This document shows, piece after piece, positions 11,867 to 22,836 of a stretch of 64,000 nucleotides of DNA. Each line of letters starts with the position of its first letter. The stretch's first letter is position 1. Under the pieces are notes generated by a model, which was given only the letters and a program-made list of their open reading frames with translations, had not been told where the DNA came from and made no database searches. A program made the translations under genes and the position numbers. Source of the DNA: Budvicia aquatica DSM 5075 = ATCC 35567 (lineage in GTDB: Bacteria > Pseudomonadota > Gammaproteobacteria > Enterobacterales > Enterobacteriaceae). Where the stretch lies: the NCBI RefSeq assembly GCF_000427805.1, contig NZ_ATYS01000002.1, forward strand, positions 124,190 to 188,189. The letters are read 5' to 3'.

Positions 11867-12682
11867 ATGCAGTATTGGGGAAAAATCCTGGGTGTTATTT
11901 TGGCTCTGGTCTCCGGCGGAGGCTTTTGGGGCGTGGTTTTAGGGCTGTTTGTTGGCCATATGGTCGATAGAGTAAGAAGTCCGCGCAGAAGCGGTTTTTT
12001 TGCCAACCAGCAGACCCGGCAGGCACTTTTTTTCCGCACAACCTTTCAGGTTATGGGACATTTAACCAAATCCAAAGGGCGAGTAACGGAAGTCGATATT
12101 CAGAATGCCTCAATGATTATGGATCAAATGCAAATTCATGGTTCCCGCCGCAATGATGCCCAGCAGGCCTTTCGTGAAGGCAAGCAGACCGGGTACCCGC
12201 TGCGTGAAAAATTGAGAGAGCTGAGAACTATCTGCTTTGGCCGCGCCGATCTTATTCGGATGTTTTTAGAGATTCAGCTTCAGGCTGCGTTTGCCGATGG
12301 CGTACTGCATCCTAATGAGCGACAAGTGTTGTATGTTATTGGTGAGGAACTGGGCATTTCGCGGGCCCAGCTTGAACAGTTGCTAAGCATGATTGAAGGC
12401 GGCCGCCAATTTGGTCAATCCGGAGGATGGCACGGACAGCAGGGCGGGTATCGTTCAGCATCGGGCCCAACGTTGGCGGATGCCTGTAAGGTCTTAGGGG
12501 TTAAAACAACGGATGATGGCACCACCATTAAACGGGCTTACCGTAAGCTGATGACTGAACACCACCCGGATAAGCTGGTTGCTAAAGGCCTGCCACAAGA
12601 AATGATGGAAATGGCTAAACAGAAAGCGCAGGAAATTCAAGGGGCTTATGATTTGATTAAGCGAGAAAAAGGTTTTAAATAA
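11867..12682 (+). CDS. djlA: DjlA, membrane-anchored DnaJ-like co-chaperone
   Basis: Type III J-protein that stimulates DnaK and feeds into envelope (Rcs) signalling in E. coli. The 271 residues equal the E. coli length. Order: short N-terminus, one unusual glycine-rich transmembrane segment ([20 protein letters not shown], about 7-26), a TerB-like helical domain (residues about 55-180), a Gly/Gln-rich linker, then a C-terminal J domain with HPD inside TEHHPDKLV. The start MQYWGKILG was chosen over an upstream in-frame codon at 11834 by family alignment. Confidence 0.95.
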   Translation: MQYWGKILGVILALVSGGGFWGVVLGLFVGHMVDRVRSPRRSGFFANQQTRQALFFRTTFQVMGHLTKSKGRVTEVDIQNASMIMDQMQIHGSRRNDAQQAFREGKQTGYPLREKLRELRTICFGRADLIRMFLEIQLQAAFADGVLHPNERQVLYVIGEELGISRAQLEQLLSMIEGGRQFGQSGGWHGQQGGYRSASGPTLADACKVLGVKTTDDGTTIKRAYRKLMTEHHPDKLVAKGLPQEMMEMAKQKAQEIQGAYDLIKREKGFK

Positions 12683-12730
12683 GTTAGTTTTCTATGTTAG
12701 CTGAATAACGTGCATGATAAGGAGCTGTTG

Positions 12731-13819
12731 ATGAAAGGGTGGTTAGTTGGCATTACCTCATTACTATTGTCTTCATTGGCTATAGCCGGGCCAGCAACGG
12801 TTAGCGAAGTTGTCTATAAACAGCAGGGGGAGTCATATAATCGGTATCGCTTACCTTGGGTCATTCAGAATGATAATCCAGCTTCAGCAAAACGCATTAA
12901 TGACTTTATATTTAGCCGCTTTGCTCAGCAGCTTCCGGGAGCCGATCCTCAGGCAACGCTTAATCGCATAGGGCAACAGGGGATTGAACAAACCGCCAGC
13001 CTTGATTTTGAATTGGTCAATAATAAGAATAACATTCTGACCATCAATATCATCGCTGAAGGCTGTGGAGCTTATTGTGAAACTTACAGCAACTACACCA
13101 GCTTTGATTTAACGACCGGGGCCAATATCGACCTTGATGATATTATTTCTCCGCCAACGGTTACTCAGCTAAATCAACAGATAAAGTCTGATATTCGTCA
13201 TCAAATTACCGCTTTTATTGAGGCTCAAAACAATCTCCCGTTAGAGCAGAAAGTGAAGGATGAAGGTGAAGTCGTTGACTATCAGCAGTTTTATGCCGAT
13301 TGTTGGGCGATGACCATGGATGATGTCAGCTTTGTTAATAAGTTTTTCTTAGATAACGGGCAATTGGTTTTTAACAATGAACGCTGTAGTAACCATGCCA
13401 GCCGGGCTTTGGATGATTTAGGTGAGTTTACCAGTAAAATCCCTGTTTCCGAGCTGACCGGGAAGTTCACGCCATTTGGTCAAAATCTGATTATCGATCG
13501 AGCAAAGACAAGCGTTTCCCCACCCGCCAAGTTAAGTGGCCGTACTCTATACGGCACGTTGGGGAGCAAAACGCCGATCGTACTCAGCGTTAGCTGCTCG
13601 CATAACTATATTCACGGAGCCTACTTTTATGCCCAATATGGTGCGCCGATTGAGCTTAACGGTAAGTGCCAAAGTGACAGTAACCAGTCTTATACTATGA
13701 CCACGGCCTCCGGCGATATTGCCGCTGAACAAATTGAGCTAAGGTTAAAAGACGGGATATATCAGGGAACTTGGTCATCTAATGGTAAGACCTTACCCCT
13801 AGTGATTGATTTGCCATAA
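12731..13819 (+). CDS. Exported protein, possibly DUF3298/DUF4163-like
   Basis: Unknown function. The protein starts MKGWLVGITSLLLSSLAIAG, a clear signal peptide, preceded by AAGGAGC five bases upstream. A possible start at 12710 (GTG) has no such site. The mature part, about 340 residues, carries NILTINIIAEGCGAYCETYS followed by NYTSFDLTTGANIDLDDII, which resembles the DUF3298/DUF4163 fold of secreted proteins. The paired cysteines suggest a periplasmic disulphide. It lies 48 bp after djlA and 37 bp before the next gene, forming a small plus-strand cluster not found between djlA and rluA in E. coli. The family call is from pattern memory and is tentative. Confidence 0.6.
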   Translation: MKGWLVGITSLLLSSLAIAGPATVSEVVYKQQGESYNRYRLPWVIQNDNPASAKRINDFIFSRFAQQLPGADPQATLNRIGQQGIEQTASLDFELVNNKNNILTINIIAEGCGAYCETYSNYTSFDLTTGANIDLDDIISPPTVTQLNQQIKSDIRHQITAFIEAQNNLPLEQKVKDEGEVVDYQQFYADCWAMTMDDVSFVNKFFLDNGQLVFNNERCSNHASRALDDLGEFTSKIPVSELTGKFTPFGQNLIIDRAKTSVSPPAKLSGRTLYGTLGSKTPIVLSVSCSHNYIHGAYFYAQYGAPIELNGKCQSDSNQSYTMTTASGDIAAEQIELRLKDGIYQGTWSSNGKTLPLVIDLP

Positions 13820-13856
13820 ACCGTTCAAAAACCACCAGACAAGCGAGTTAATCACG

Positions 13857-14357
13857 ATGTTCAAGCGGCTATTTTTGTTGTTAGTACTGGTTTCATCCGG
13901 CGTGGCTGCTGCTCCTTTATTGGAGGATCCGGCTCTATTTTTGCAAAAAATTTATCGCTCTTACGCCTCTGGCTTTGATGCGGTACGGCTGGATGACAAA
14001 GGGGATAAGCAGATTTTGTCCGATGAATTTCTGCGCGTTGTCGAGCAAGACAGTGAATTAGCCAACGGGGAGATAGGATATCTGGGCTATGATCCTATTT
14101 GTCACTGTCAGGACTACCAGAACCTTGTTGTTGAAGATATCACAGTGATATCCAACGATAATCAGACATCACGGCTTCAGGTGATATTTCGCCCCTTTGC
14201 TGAAAGTACTAAGAAGGTCAGCCAAACTTTTCTCTTGAAAGCTAAAAATGGCGCTTGGCTTATTGATGATATCGTGACTGAGAATGGCAGCCTTCATCAG
14301 AATATGCTGAAAAGTAATCACGAAATAAGGCGAAATTCGCCGGTGCCTGAACGATGA
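13857..14357 (+). CDS. Small exported protein, DUF3828-like
   Basis: Unknown function. The 166 residues from ATG 13857 begin MFKRLFLLLVLVSSGVAAAP, a typical signal peptide. The mature part (LEDPALFLQKIYRSYASGFD, later DPICHCQDYQNL and KNGAWLIDDI) looks like the NTF2-like/DUF3828 group of small periplasmic proteins. It follows the preceding exported-protein gene by 37 bp and probably shares its transcript. An upstream in-frame ATG at 13806 would overlap that gene and bury the signal peptide, so it is less likely. The two cysteines (CHC) could bind metal or form a disulphide. Confidence 0.6.
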   Translation: MFKRLFLLLVLVSSGVAAAPLLEDPALFLQKIYRSYASGFDAVRLDDKGDKQILSDEFLRVVEQDSELANGEIGYLGYDPICHCQDYQNLVVEDITVISNDNQTSRLQVIFRPFAESTKKVSQTFLLKAKNGAWLIDDIVTENGSLHQNMLKSNHEIRRNSPVPER

Positions 14358-14379
14358 ATTAATCATAAAGGAGGCTAAC

Positions 14380-14886
14380 GTGCTCATTGTATTTAGTGGC
14401 TTACCCGGAGTGGGTAAAAGTTCAATTGCCAAAGAGTTGGCGAAAAAGACGTCGGCAGTTTATTTACGTATTGATTCTGCTGAGCAGGCTATCCGTTGTT
14501 CTAACGTACTGCGTGATGACGTTGGCATTTCCGGCTATAGCGCCTGTTGTGCGTTGGCTAAAGACAATCTTTTATTAGGGCACTCAGTGATTGCTGACTG
14601 CGTAAATCCGGTTTGTTGGTCACGGGATACGTGGATGGCGGTGGCAACTGAGGCCGGAGTCGCCGGCTTAGAAGTTGAAATAATATGTTCGGATCTTGAG
14701 GAACACCGCCATCGGGTGGAATCGCGTAAGGTGGATATTCCGGGGCTGGTGCTGCCTGACTGGAAAAAAGTGACTGAAAACGAATATCAGCCATGGCAAC
14801 GACCACGAATTATTGTGGATACGGCTGGAAAGACTCTCTGCTGCTGCGTTGATGAACTGCTACAGCATCTGCAAACCTGTGATTAA
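14380..14886 (+). CDS. Small P-loop kinase (AAA_33/zeta-toxin-like fold)
   Basis: Predicted ATP-dependent kinase of unknown substrate. The 168 residues start at GTG 14380, seven bases after AAAGGAGG. The N-terminus contains a Walker A motif, GLPGVGKS at residues 7-14, and a later arginine-rich lid region EEHRHRVESRK. This is the general plan of AAA_33 (nucleoside/shikimate-like) kinases. The ending is cysteine-rich (CCCVDELL). It is the last of three accessory genes after djlA and converges on rluA. No antitoxin-like gene adjoins it, so a toxin role is not supported. Confidence 0.72.
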   Translation: MLIVFSGLPGVGKSSIAKELAKKTSAVYLRIDSAEQAIRCSNVLRDDVGISGYSACCALAKDNLLLGHSVIADCVNPVCWSRDTWMAVATEAGVAGLEVEIICSDLEEHRHRVESRKVDIPGLVLPDWKKVTENEYQPWQRPRIIVDTAGKTLCCCVDELLQHLQTCD

Positions 14887-14899
14887 CCTGCCAGCTTAA

Positions 14900-15553
14900 C
14901 TAGAAGTCCGGCTCACAGCGAAAATGCATCGGCGTGCCAAAGGCAGGGTGAGTAATCATCAGCTCTTGCGCATGTAACTGAAGTCTGGGTGCCATCGCTT
15001 TAGCTTCAGGGTGAGCATAAAATCGATCCCCAAGAATAGGGTGTCCCATGGCTAACATATGGACTCTGAGTTGGTGAGACCGGCCTGTAATCGGCATCAA
15101 CTTAACCCTGGTCGAACCATCATGGTCGCGGCTAAGTACCAGATATTCCGTTTGAGCACTCTTCCCGGTTTCATAACATACTTTCTGCTTCGGGCGGTTA
15201 GGCCAGTCGCAAATCAGCGGTAAATCAATCAGCCCTTCATCTTTCTCTAAATGGCCCCAGACCCGGGCAATATAAGATTTTTTAGGTTCACGCTCGCGAA
15301 ACTGGCGCTTAAGTTCCCGCTCAGCGGGTTTATTTAACGCAACTGCAATAACGCCGCTGGTAGCCATATCTAATCGGTGTACAGATTCCGCCGCCGGAAA
15401 ATCCCGCTGAACGCGCGCCATCACGCTGTCGTAATGCTCAGGTGCTTTTCCCGGAACGGACAGCAAATCGCTGGGCTTATTGACCACCATAATGTGCTCG
15501 TCCTGGTACAAAATGTATAGCCAAGGCTCGGTGGGGGGATTATAGGGTTCCAT
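14900..15553 (-). CDS. rluA: Pseudouridine synthase RluA (23S rRNA U746 / tRNA U32)
   Basis: Isomerises uridine to pseudouridine in 23S rRNA and in several tRNAs. The 217 residues (E. coli 219) show the catalytic aspartate in VHRLDMATSG, the conserved ITGRSHQLRVHM and the final LQLHAQELMITHP. No S4 domain is present, as expected for RluA itself. It is minus strand, followed upstream by rapA as in E. coli. Confidence 0.94.
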   Translation of the reverse strand: MEPYNPPTEPWLYILYQDEHIMVVNKPSDLLSVPGKAPEHYDSVMARVQRDFPAAESVHRLDMATSGVIAVALNKPAERELKRQFREREPKKSYIARVWGHLEKDEGLIDLPLICDWPNRPKQKVCYETGKSAQTEYLVLSRDHDGSTRVKLMPITGRSHQLRVHMLAMGHPILGDRFYAHPEAKAMAPRLQLHAQELMITHPAFGTPMHFRCEPDF

Positions 15554-15673
15554 GGTGCTCTCCGGAGCCTCTCGGCTTGATTAACTCTTTTGGTCGCCAT
15601 CCTGCAGAGGTATAGGATGGCGAGGTCAAAATAACGGCTTTGGCTAGCGATAACAACGCAGTCTGGACGTTAT

Positions 15674-18580
15674 TTACTGATGTGTCACGACAATCAAGCG
15701 AAGTGCATCAAGCCTCCAGCTTGCCTGCTGCAGGCACTCCAGAATTTGATTGCGGTTATCTTCAATAGCTTCCAGCTCATCATCGCGAATTGACGGATTA
15801 ACCGCTTTAAGCGCACTGAGCCGAGCCAATTCGGTCGTCAGCGTGGTGCTGGCTTCCTGCTTGGCAATATCAATAAGTGCCTGTGCCTGCTTAGCAACTT
15901 CAGTTTCACCCATGCGCAGCATCTCATGAATATCCGTCTGTATGGCATTCACCAGTTTACTTGAGGTGTGGCGATTGACAGCGCTTAGCTGGCGATTAAA
16001 GCTTTCGAATTCAACCTGAGAGGCGAGATTGGTCCCTTTACGATCGAGCATCAGTCGAATCGGCGTTGGCGGTAAGAAGCGGGTAAGCTGAAGATTCTTC
16101 GGGGCCTGAGCTTCAACCACGTAGATCAGTTCCATCAGCATGGTACCGACCGGCAGAGCCTTATTTTTCAGTAATGAAACCGCACAGCTTCCGGTGTCGC
16201 CCGACAGAATAAGATCTAAACCGTTGCGGACAATCGGGTGTTCCCAACTGATAAACTGCGCATCTTCACGCGACAGTGCTTTCTCTCGATCGAACGTAAT
16301 GGTACAGCCATCCTGTGGAATGCCCGGGAAGTCCGGCACCAGCATATGGTCAGACGGCGTCAGAATCATCAGGTTATCGCTGTCATCTTCCTGATTAATA
16401 CCGACAATATCGAACAGATTCAGCGTAAAGCCAATAAGATCAACATTATTATCCTGTTCTGAAATAACCCGAACCAGCTCCTGAGCCTGCTCACCACCGT
16501 TTGAATTCATTTCCAGCAGGCGGTCGCGGCCATTTTCAAGCTGAGCTTTTAACGCGTTATGCTGAGTCCGGCTACGTTGAATAAACTCATTGAACCCTTC
16601 CTGTTCTGATGGATTCGCCAGATAGGTCATCAGCTCATCTCGTACTGCGTCATATACTGGTCGACCGGTCGGGCAGGTATGTTCAAAAGCATCTAATCCT
16701 TCATGGAACCAGCGAATCAGAATCGCCTGTGCGGTATTTTCTAAATAAGGCACGATAATTTGAATATCATGGACCTGACCAATACGATCTAAACGGCCAA
16801 TGCGCTGTTCTAACAGATCGGGATTAAACGGCAAATCAAACATCACCAGACGGCTGGCAAACTGGAAGTTACGACCTTCAGAACCAATCTCTGAGCATAA
16901 CAATACCTGGGCACCGTTATCTTCAGTGGCAAAATAGGCGGCTGCGCGGTCGCGTTCGATAATAGACAGACCTTCATGGAACACCGCGGCGTGAATACCT
17001 TCACGCTCGCGCAGGGTTTGTTCCAGTTGCAGTGCCGTTGCGGCCTGAGCACAAATCACCAGCACTTTTTCGTGGCGATTCTGCTTCAGGTATTCCATCA
17101 GCCATTCGACGCGAGGATCGAAGTTTAACCAGCTAACGCCATCGCCTTCAAAGGCCTGAAATATTTGTTCCGGATAGAGCATGTCGTGGGCGCGCACTTC
17201 GACCGGCTTTTTGCTGTTCATCAGATTAGCCACTTTAAACGCGGTCTGATATTGAGCGGGCAAGGCCAGTTTAATTTGATGAAGATAGCGAATCGGGAAG
17301 CCTTTCACGCCCTGACGGGTATTTCTGAACAGAACGCGGCTGGTACCGTGTCGGTCCATCAGCATACTGACTAATTCAGTACGGGCTGATTCGCTCTCTT
17401 CAGTGTCCAGATTGGCCGCTTTGAGCAGCGGTTCAATATCCTGTTCGTTAATCAAATCACCCAGCAGATTCAGCGCGGTGTTATCCAATTTTTCTCCGCT
17501 GACCAGCAGGCTGACGGCATCGGCCACCGGGCGATATTTTTGCTGTTCGGCAACAAATTCCTGATAGTCATGAAAACGGCTGGGATCTAACAGACGTAAA
17601 CGAGCAAAGTGGCTCTCTTGACCTAATTGCTCAGGCGTTGCCGTTAGCAATAATACGCTTGGGGTTTGCTCAGCCAACTGCTCGATAGACAGGTAGTTTT
17701 TGCTTGGTGCATCTTCGCTCCATGCCAGATGGTGGGCTTCATCCACCACCAGCATATCCCAGTTTGCATCCACTAAATCATCCAGACGCTGCCTGCTTTG
17801 GCAGACAAAGCTCAGCGAGCAGATAACCAACTGTTCGGTTTCAAACGGGTTACTGAAATCCATCCGAGCTTCGGCATAACGCTCTTCATCAAACAGCGAA
17901 AAATGGAGGTTAAAACGGCGGAGCATTTCAACCAGCCATTGATGCTGCAGGGTTTCAGGTACGACAATTAATACGCGTTCAACTCTGCCGGCTAACAGTT
18001 GCTGGTGAATAATCATACCGGCTTCAATTGTTTTACCTAATCCGACTTCATCGGCCAGCAGTACGCGGGGGGCATGACGATGCCCGACTTCATTTGCAAT
18101 ATGGAGCTGGTGCGGTATTAAGCTTGCGCGCACGCCGGTTAAGCCGCTCCACGGCATACGAAACTGTTCACTCTGGAATTTTCTGGCACGATAGCGCAGA
18201 CAAAAGCGGTCCATGCGGTCTATTTGACCGGCAAACAGACGATCTTGCGGTTTACTGAAGGTCAGTTTGCTGTCGAGCATTACTTCGCGCAGGCTGACGT
18301 TATCTTCTTCGGTATCTAAGCGACGTCCGATATAGGTCAGAACACCGTTATTTTCTTGTATGTCTTCAACCAACAGTTGCCAGCCTTCATGGCTGGTGAT
18401 GGTATCGCCGGGATTAAACATCACGCGGGTGATAGGAGAATCTTTTTGGGCGTACAGGCGATTTTCACCAATTGCCGGAAATAATAATGTTACGGTACGC
18501 GCATCCAATGCGACGACTGTTCCCAGTCCTAAATCACTTTCCGTGTCACTAATCCAGCGTTGGCCTAAGGTAAAGGACAT
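15674..18580 (-). CDS. rapA: RNA polymerase-associated SWI2/SNF2 ATPase RapA
   Basis: Swi2/Snf2 translocase that recycles RNA polymerase from stalled post-termination complexes. The 968 residues are exactly the E. coli length. N-terminal Tudor-like region to about 110, then the Walker A region [14 protein letters not shown], the DEAH box [11 protein letters not shown], motif [14 protein letters not shown] and the second lobe with [19 protein letters not shown] and [12 protein letters not shown] long C-terminal domain follows. The 150-bp gap upstream separates it from polB. Confidence 0.97.
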   Translation of the reverse strand: MSFTLGQRWISDTESDLGLGTVVALDARTVTLLFPAIGENRLYAQKDSPITRVMFNPGDTITSHEGWQLLVEDIQENNGVLTYIGRRLDTEEDNVSLREVMLDSKLTFSKPQDRLFAGQIDRMDRFCLRYRARKFQSEQFRMPWSGLTGVRASLIPHQLHIANEVGHRHAPRVLLADEVGLGKTIEAGMIIHQQLLAGRVERVLIVVPETLQHQWLVEMLRRFNLHFSLFDEERYAEARMDFSNPFETEQLVICSLSFVCQSRQRLDDLVDANWDMLVVDEAHHLAWSEDAPSKNYLSIEQLAEQTPSVLLLTATPEQLGQESHFARLRLLDPSRFHDYQEFVAEQQKYRPVADAVSLLVSGEKLDNTALNLLGDLINEQDIEPLLKAANLDTEESESARTELVSMLMDRHGTSRVLFRNTRQGVKGFPIRYLHQIKLALPAQYQTAFKVANLMNSKKPVEVRAHDMLYPEQIFQAFEGDGVSWLNFDPRVEWLMEYLKQNRHEKVLVICAQAATALQLEQTLREREGIHAAVFHEGLSIIERDRAAAYFATEDNGAQVLLCSEIGSEGRNFQFASRLVMFDLPFNPDLLEQRIGRLDRIGQVHDIQIIVPYLENTAQAILIRWFHEGLDAFEHTCPTGRPVYDAVRDELMTYLANPSEQEGFNEFIQRSRTQHNALKAQLENGRDRLLEMNSNGGEQAQELVRVISEQDNNVDLIGFTLNLFDIVGINQEDDSDNLMILTPSDHMLVPDFPGIPQDGCTITFDREKALSREDAQFISWEHPIVRNGLDLILSGDTGSCAVSLLKNKALPVGTMLMELIYVVEAQAPKNLQLTRFLPPTPIRLMLDRKGTNLASQVEFESFNRQLSAVNRHTSSKLVNAIQTDIHEMLRMGETEVAKQAQALIDIAKQEASTTLTTELARLSALKAVNPSIRDDELEAIEDNRNQILECLQQASWRLDALRLIVVTHQ

Positions 18581-18730
18581 ATATTTATTGGCTTCTCATT
18601 GTTGCCACAGCAATAAAGACTGTCAAAACCGGCTATCACTTGGGGTGATTTCCGGGTAACGGTTAAAAGGTTATTGCTGTGGTAGTTCTAGAAATACAGA
18701 CAAGGGCGTTATGGTAATGATCGCGCTCGG

Positions 18731-21097
18731 TTAAAACAACCCCATTTGACCGGTAATCAGTGAATCAAAGTTATCATGCATAAACGGAAGTATAGCATCG
18801 GCGATGGGCTCCAACTGGCGGGAGATATAATGTTGGTAGTCAATAGGGGATTGTAAATTTTCCAGCGGTTCAGGACCCTGTAAAGTGATCAAATAACGGA
18901 TGGTTCCACCGTTTTGATATTGCAACGGACGCCCTTGCGAATGGTTGTATTCGTCGGCCATTTTAGCCGCCCTGGCATGGGGGGGAACATTACGCTGATA
19001 TTCAGATAAACGGCGACGCAGGCGCTTGCTGTAAATCAGCAGTTGATCAAACTCGCCATCCAGCGTTTTTTGCACGTATTCACGAATAAAGTCCTGATAG
19101 GGCTGATTATGAAATATCCGGCTGTATAATTCCTGCTGGAAGCGTTGGGCCAAGGGGGTCCAGTCGGTACGTACGGTTTCCATCCCTTTATAGATCATTT
19201 CATCGCTGCCATCGGCTTGGGTGACTAATCCGGCATAACGCTTTTTACTGCCCTGTTCGGCCCCCCTGATGGTCGGCATTAAAAAACGCCGATAGTGGGC
19301 TTCGTATTCCAATTCAAGGGTACATTCCAGCCCCATTTCTTTTCGAAGAGAGGTTTTCCACCATTGATTCACGACACTGACTAAGGAGCGTCCAATCTCT
19401 TCTGCCTGGCTATCGCTGTGAGCCTGTTTTAGCCAGACAAAGGTTGAATCAGTATCGCCATAAATAACCTGATAGCCCTGTTCTTCAATCAGCTTTCTGG
19501 TCTGTAGCATGATCTCATGGCCGCGCAGAGTAATGGAAGATGCCAGCCGGGGATCAAAGAAGCGGCATCCGCTGGAGCCGAGAACGCCATAAAACGCGTT
19601 CATAATAATTTTCAGCGCCTGTGATAACGGCTTATTATTAGTGCGTTTAGCCTCTTCACGGCCTTGCCAGATCTGTTTCACAATGTCGGGCAGACAGTGC
19701 TGTGTGCGTGAGAAGCGGGCATTGCGAAAGCCGGCGACTGCCGTTGCATCCGTCTCTTTTAGCGTCCCTTCTATCAGACCTACCGGGTCAATCAAGAAGG
19801 TTCGAATAATCGAGGGGTACAGGCTTTTATAGTCCAGAACGACCACCGAATCATACAGGCCGGGGGTGGATGACATCACGTATCCGCCGGGGCTATGTTC
19901 TTCTGGCAGGGTACCTAAGTTCGGCGCGACGTAGCCGATACGGTGCATTTTAGGTAAATAAAGATGAGTAAATGCGGCAACTGAACCTCCGCTGCGGTCG
20001 GCCGCCAGACCGGTTACCGTGGCCCGTTCCAGCAAGAAGGTCATAAGCTGCGTTTTTTCAAAGATACGGGTAACCAGAATGCAGTCCATCAAATTATAAT
20101 GGGCCAGAGCGGGCTTATCTTCAGCGAACATCCGGTTAATTTCAGCCATTCGGTCATAGGGGTTATCAATAGCTTTCCCTTCGTTCAGCAGCTCTCTGGC
20201 AACGTTTTCCAGACTGAAGGAAGGAAAGTTCCAAGTAGCGCTTTTTAGCGCTTCAATGCCATCAATAATTAACCTGCCGCTGGCTGATGCAAAAAAGTGC
20301 CCCTGTTTGAAACCGTGTTCCCGCCAGTCCAGCGGGCTTTTATCCCGGCCAAATGCGAGAGGGATCTGGTAACGTTCGGCATGTTTTTGTAACACTCTCA
20401 GATCGAACTGCACCAGATTCCAGCCGATAATGGCATCCGGATCGTGCTCTGCCAGCCATTGATTGAGCTTATGCAGCAGTAAAGGACGACTGGCAACGTA
20501 CTCCAAATCAAAATCAATATTTTTAGAATCACCATTTTCCGGCCCCAGCATATAGACCTTACGTTGGCCGCAGCCGTACAGACCGATGGAGTAAAGTTCA
20601 CCTTGAGCCGTGGTTTCGATATCCAGCGAAACCGACTTGAGGGTAGGGCGATAGTCCGGCGCGGCCTTAATTTGTGCGTTAATCAGACTGCCGTCAGGCC
20701 GCGCTTCTCCCTGAAACCAGATCGGGGCAGTAATAAAACGCTCCATCAGATAGCGTTCCGGCGGACGGATATCTGCTTCATATAGGGAGATTTCAGATTC
20801 GGTCAGGATTTTTTCAATACGTTGAATTTGGCGATACTGGCGACAGTAAAGGCCTTCAACCGGCCGGCAGCTGAAGTCTTGCATGGCCAGCGGACGCAGG
20901 CTCCAACCTCGCTCGTTTGATAACAGCGCGGTGACTCTGGCGTTATACATGGCGGGCACAAAGGCAACGGCCTGCTGTAGCGGTAAGCGAATTCGTTGAG
21001 GGCCACTGTCCGTTGCCAGCCAGTAGTCGATCTCAATGCCTGAAGGCGTATCCCGCCAGTGTCGGGTCAGGATAAAACCTTGTCGTGCTGAATTCAC
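18731..21097 (-). CDS. polB: DNA polymerase II
   Basis: B-family polymerase used in replication restart and lesion bypass. The 788 residues hold a 3'-5' exonuclease domain (Exo [12 protein letters not shown], Exo [12 protein letters not shown]) and polymerase motifs A ([13 protein letters not shown]), B ([13 protein letters not shown]) and C ([10 protein letters not shown]). The C-terminus ends in LITGQMGLF, the usual clamp-binding tail. A LexA-like box lies 50 bp upstream, so SOS induction as in E. coli is likely. Confidence 0.97.
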   Translation of the reverse strand: MNSARQGFILTRHWRDTPSGIEIDYWLATDSGPQRIRLPLQQAVAFVPAMYNARVTALLSNERGWSLRPLAMQDFSCRPVEGLYCRQYRQIQRIEKILTESEISLYEADIRPPERYLMERFITAPIWFQGEARPDGSLINAQIKAAPDYRPTLKSVSLDIETTAQGELYSIGLYGCGQRKVYMLGPENGDSKNIDFDLEYVASRPLLLHKLNQWLAEHDPDAIIGWNLVQFDLRVLQKHAERYQIPLAFGRDKSPLDWREHGFKQGHFFASASGRLIIDGIEALKSATWNFPSFSLENVARELLNEGKAIDNPYDRMAEINRMFAEDKPALAHYNLMDCILVTRIFEKTQLMTFLLERATVTGLAADRSGGSVAAFTHLYLPKMHRIGYVAPNLGTLPEEHSPGGYVMSSTPGLYDSVVVLDYKSLYPSIIRTFLIDPVGLIEGTLKETDATAVAGFRNARFSRTQHCLPDIVKQIWQGREEAKRTNNKPLSQALKIIMNAFYGVLGSSGCRFFDPRLASSITLRGHEIMLQTRKLIEEQGYQVIYGDTDSTFVWLKQAHSDSQAEEIGRSLVSVVNQWWKTSLRKEMGLECTLELEYEAHYRRFLMPTIRGAEQGSKKRYAGLVTQADGSDEMIYKGMETVRTDWTPLAQRFQQELYSRIFHNQPYQDFIREYVQKTLDGEFDQLLIYSKRLRRRLSEYQRNVPPHARAAKMADEYNHSQGRPLQYQNGGTIRYLITLQGPEPLENLQSPIDYQHYISRQLEPIADAILPFMHDNFDSLITGQMGLF

Positions 21098-21147
21098 CGT
21101 ATGTTTGCCTGCTGATTGACTATTGATTGCTTAGAATAATATTCAGT

Positions 21148-21163
21148 ATGTATATCCATACAG
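21148..21163 (-). promoter_or_regulatory. LexA-like operator upstream of polB
   Basis: Read on the minus strand the site is CTGTATGGATATACAT. It fits the CTGT-N8-ACAG rule except for the last base, and the inner bases are AT-rich as in known LexA boxes. It ends about 50 bp before the polB start. The rest of the 335-bp gap 21098-21432 between divergent polB and the DsbA-like gene is AT-rich and I see no gene in it. Confidence 0.65.
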
Positions 21164-21432
21164 GTGTTGTCTATTTTATTTTTTTGCGAAATGGTGGATT
21201 TTTGTTCTATCTTTAAATAAGAGAATAATTTTATTAAACATCATAAACACTTATAGTCTTGGGTATATTCCTCTTATCTTAATGATATTTATTAGGTTGA
21301 GGTATTAATCAGAAAAAGTCTGTCGCTTAGGGAATTGAGGTAGGCGTTTTTGAGCGCGCGGTATATTGCCTTATTTGCCCTGATATTGTTCTAAACCAGC
21401 AACACTTATAGGTTGTAAAGGATAGATATAAT

Positions 21433-22140
21433 ATGAAAATACAAATATGGTCTGATTTTTCTTGCCCGTTTTGCTATATCGGCAAACATCATCTTATGTC
21501 GGCGTTGGATGCCTTTTCTGGTCGGGAAAGCGTCGAAATTATTTTTCGCAGCTTTGAGCTGGATCCTAATGCTCCGGTTAGCGGCAATACTAATATTCAT
21601 GCTCACCTGTCAGAAAAATATGACATGAGCCTACATGACGCAAGGGAGATGACCACGAGGATAACTCAGCAGGCTAAGCTGGCCGGGCTTGATTTCAATT
21701 TTGATTATCTGATTCCAGCCAATACGTTCGATGCACACCGTTTACTGCATTTTGCTTGTGACCAAGGCCTGAGTGAACCAATGGCCGAACGCTTATTTAA
21801 GGCCTATTTTACCGATTCAAATAATATTGCCGATAAAGGGATTTTAATCAGGCTGGCTACCGAGGTAGGTTTAGATCCCGAGCGGGTTAACGGTGTTTTA
21901 TTTTCAGACCAGTATGCCGATAAGGTGCGGGCCGATGAGGCTTTTGTCAGACAGCTAAAAATTACTTCAGTGCCATTTTTTATTTTTGATAATAAGTATG
22001 CCGTTTCCGGAGCACAGCCGGTTTCTGCCTTTAGTGACGTACTGAATAAAGTACAGGAAGAGGCGGAAAGGCTTAACCAGATCGACAGTAAGCTTCGATA
22101 TGAAGGGCCTTCATGTGCCGTGGATACCGGCGGGATATAG
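21433..22140 (+). CDS. DsbA-family oxidoreductase, FrnE-like
   Basis: Thioredoxin-fold protein of the FrnE/2-hydroxychromene-2-carboxylate isomerase branch of the DsbA family. The 235 residues have no signal peptide, so it acts in the cytosol. The CPFC active site is at residues 11-14 in MKIQIWSDFSCPFCYIGKHH. The family cis-proline region ITSVPFFIFDNKYAVSGAQP and the helical insert with DAHRLLHFA are present. Known relatives have disulphide isomerase or oxidoreductase activity in stress resistance; the substrate here is unknown. It is a single gene, divergent from polB and ended by a strong hairpin. Confidence 0.88.
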   Translation: MKIQIWSDFSCPFCYIGKHHLMSALDAFSGRESVEIIFRSFELDPNAPVSGNTNIHAHLSEKYDMSLHDAREMTTRITQQAKLAGLDFNFDYLIPANTFDAHRLLHFACDQGLSEPMAERLFKAYFTDSNNIADKGILIRLATEVGLDPERVNGVLFSDQYADKVRADEAFVRQLKITSVPFFIFDNKYAVSGAQPVSAFSDVLNKVQEEAERLNQIDSKLRYEGPSCAVDTGGI

Positions 22141-22201
22141 TACCAGCAGCTGCGCGGACTATCGCCCTAATGCGAGTTATATATCATATTGAGCAGCTAT
22201 G

Positions 22202-22230
22202 CGGCCATCCCGTTTTTAACGGGATGGCCG
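22202..22230. terminator. Bidirectional hairpin between convergent genes
   Basis: A 13-bp inverted repeat (CGGCCATCCCGTT / AACGGGATGGCCG) with a 3-base loop lies between the DsbA-like gene and the DUF1090 gene, which converge here. T-runs flank the loop rather than the stem end, so its efficiency as a terminator is uncertain. Confidence 0.6.
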
Positions 22231-22267
22231 GGAGAGTATTTAGGCATAATTAGCCTAATGACAACTT

Positions 22268-22708
22268 TCAGCCTTTTAAGCCATCCAACTCTTTTTTAGC
22301 CGTACTGAGTTCGACTTCAAGATCGGCTATATCTGATTTTTTCTCGGCAATTTTTTTGTCGTATTTAGCGACTTTCTTTTGATCGCCTTTAGCGCGGGCT
22401 TCCTGCTGCTCAGCCTCTATTTTGGTGATATCAGCCTGCTTCTCAGCAATTTTCTCTTGTAGCTTAGCCACTTTATCCTGAGCGTTTTCAACTAAACCCT
22501 CGGTGGTACAGTTTGCATTTAATTGCGACAGCGCAGTTTCAAGCCCGGCAACACGATTGGCATTATTGTGCGCTTTGGCCTGCGCAATTTGATTCTCAAT
22601 TTCTGTACGCTTAGCAGAACAATCATTACCGGCAGCGCTGGCATAGCCTGCACTTAAAGTGAGTAATAGTGGTAATGCAATCGCGGTAGCCATTTTTTTC
22701 ATGTTCAT
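22268..22708 (-). CDS. YqjC-like DUF1090 periplasmic protein
   Basis: Small exported protein of the DUF1090 family (E. coli YqjC), function unknown. From ATG 22708, which has AAGGA seven bases upstream, it is 146 residues: a signal peptide ending ASAAG, then a charged, mostly helical mature part. CSAKRTEIENQIAQAKAHNN and the second cysteine in LNANC are family landmarks. The long Lys/Glu/Ala-rich stretch after residue 80 is a predicted coiled coil. It is minus strand, upstream of nothing else in the same direction until thiQ. Confidence 0.87.
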   Translation of the reverse strand: MNMKKMATAIALPLLLTLSAGYASAAGNDCSAKRTEIENQIAQAKAHNNANRVAGLETALSQLNANCTTEGLVENAQDKVAKLQEKIAEKQADITKIEAEQQEARAKGDQKKVAKYDKKIAEKKSDIADLEVELSTAKKELDGLKG

Positions 22709-22836
22709 CGTATTTCCTTTGTCATTCATAAAATATATTTGTGATAAGCGATAGCTCAGGGTGAGCAGCGCTTTCTCCCTATGCACAATTAACACTTAAT
22801 CATTGGGTGGGCATAATAACTCAACTCACTGCGGAT

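Noticed and set aside
14380-14886. Zeta-toxin of a toxin-antitoxin pair
   Set aside because: Only the general P-loop kinase plan is shared and there is no small antitoxin gene next to it.
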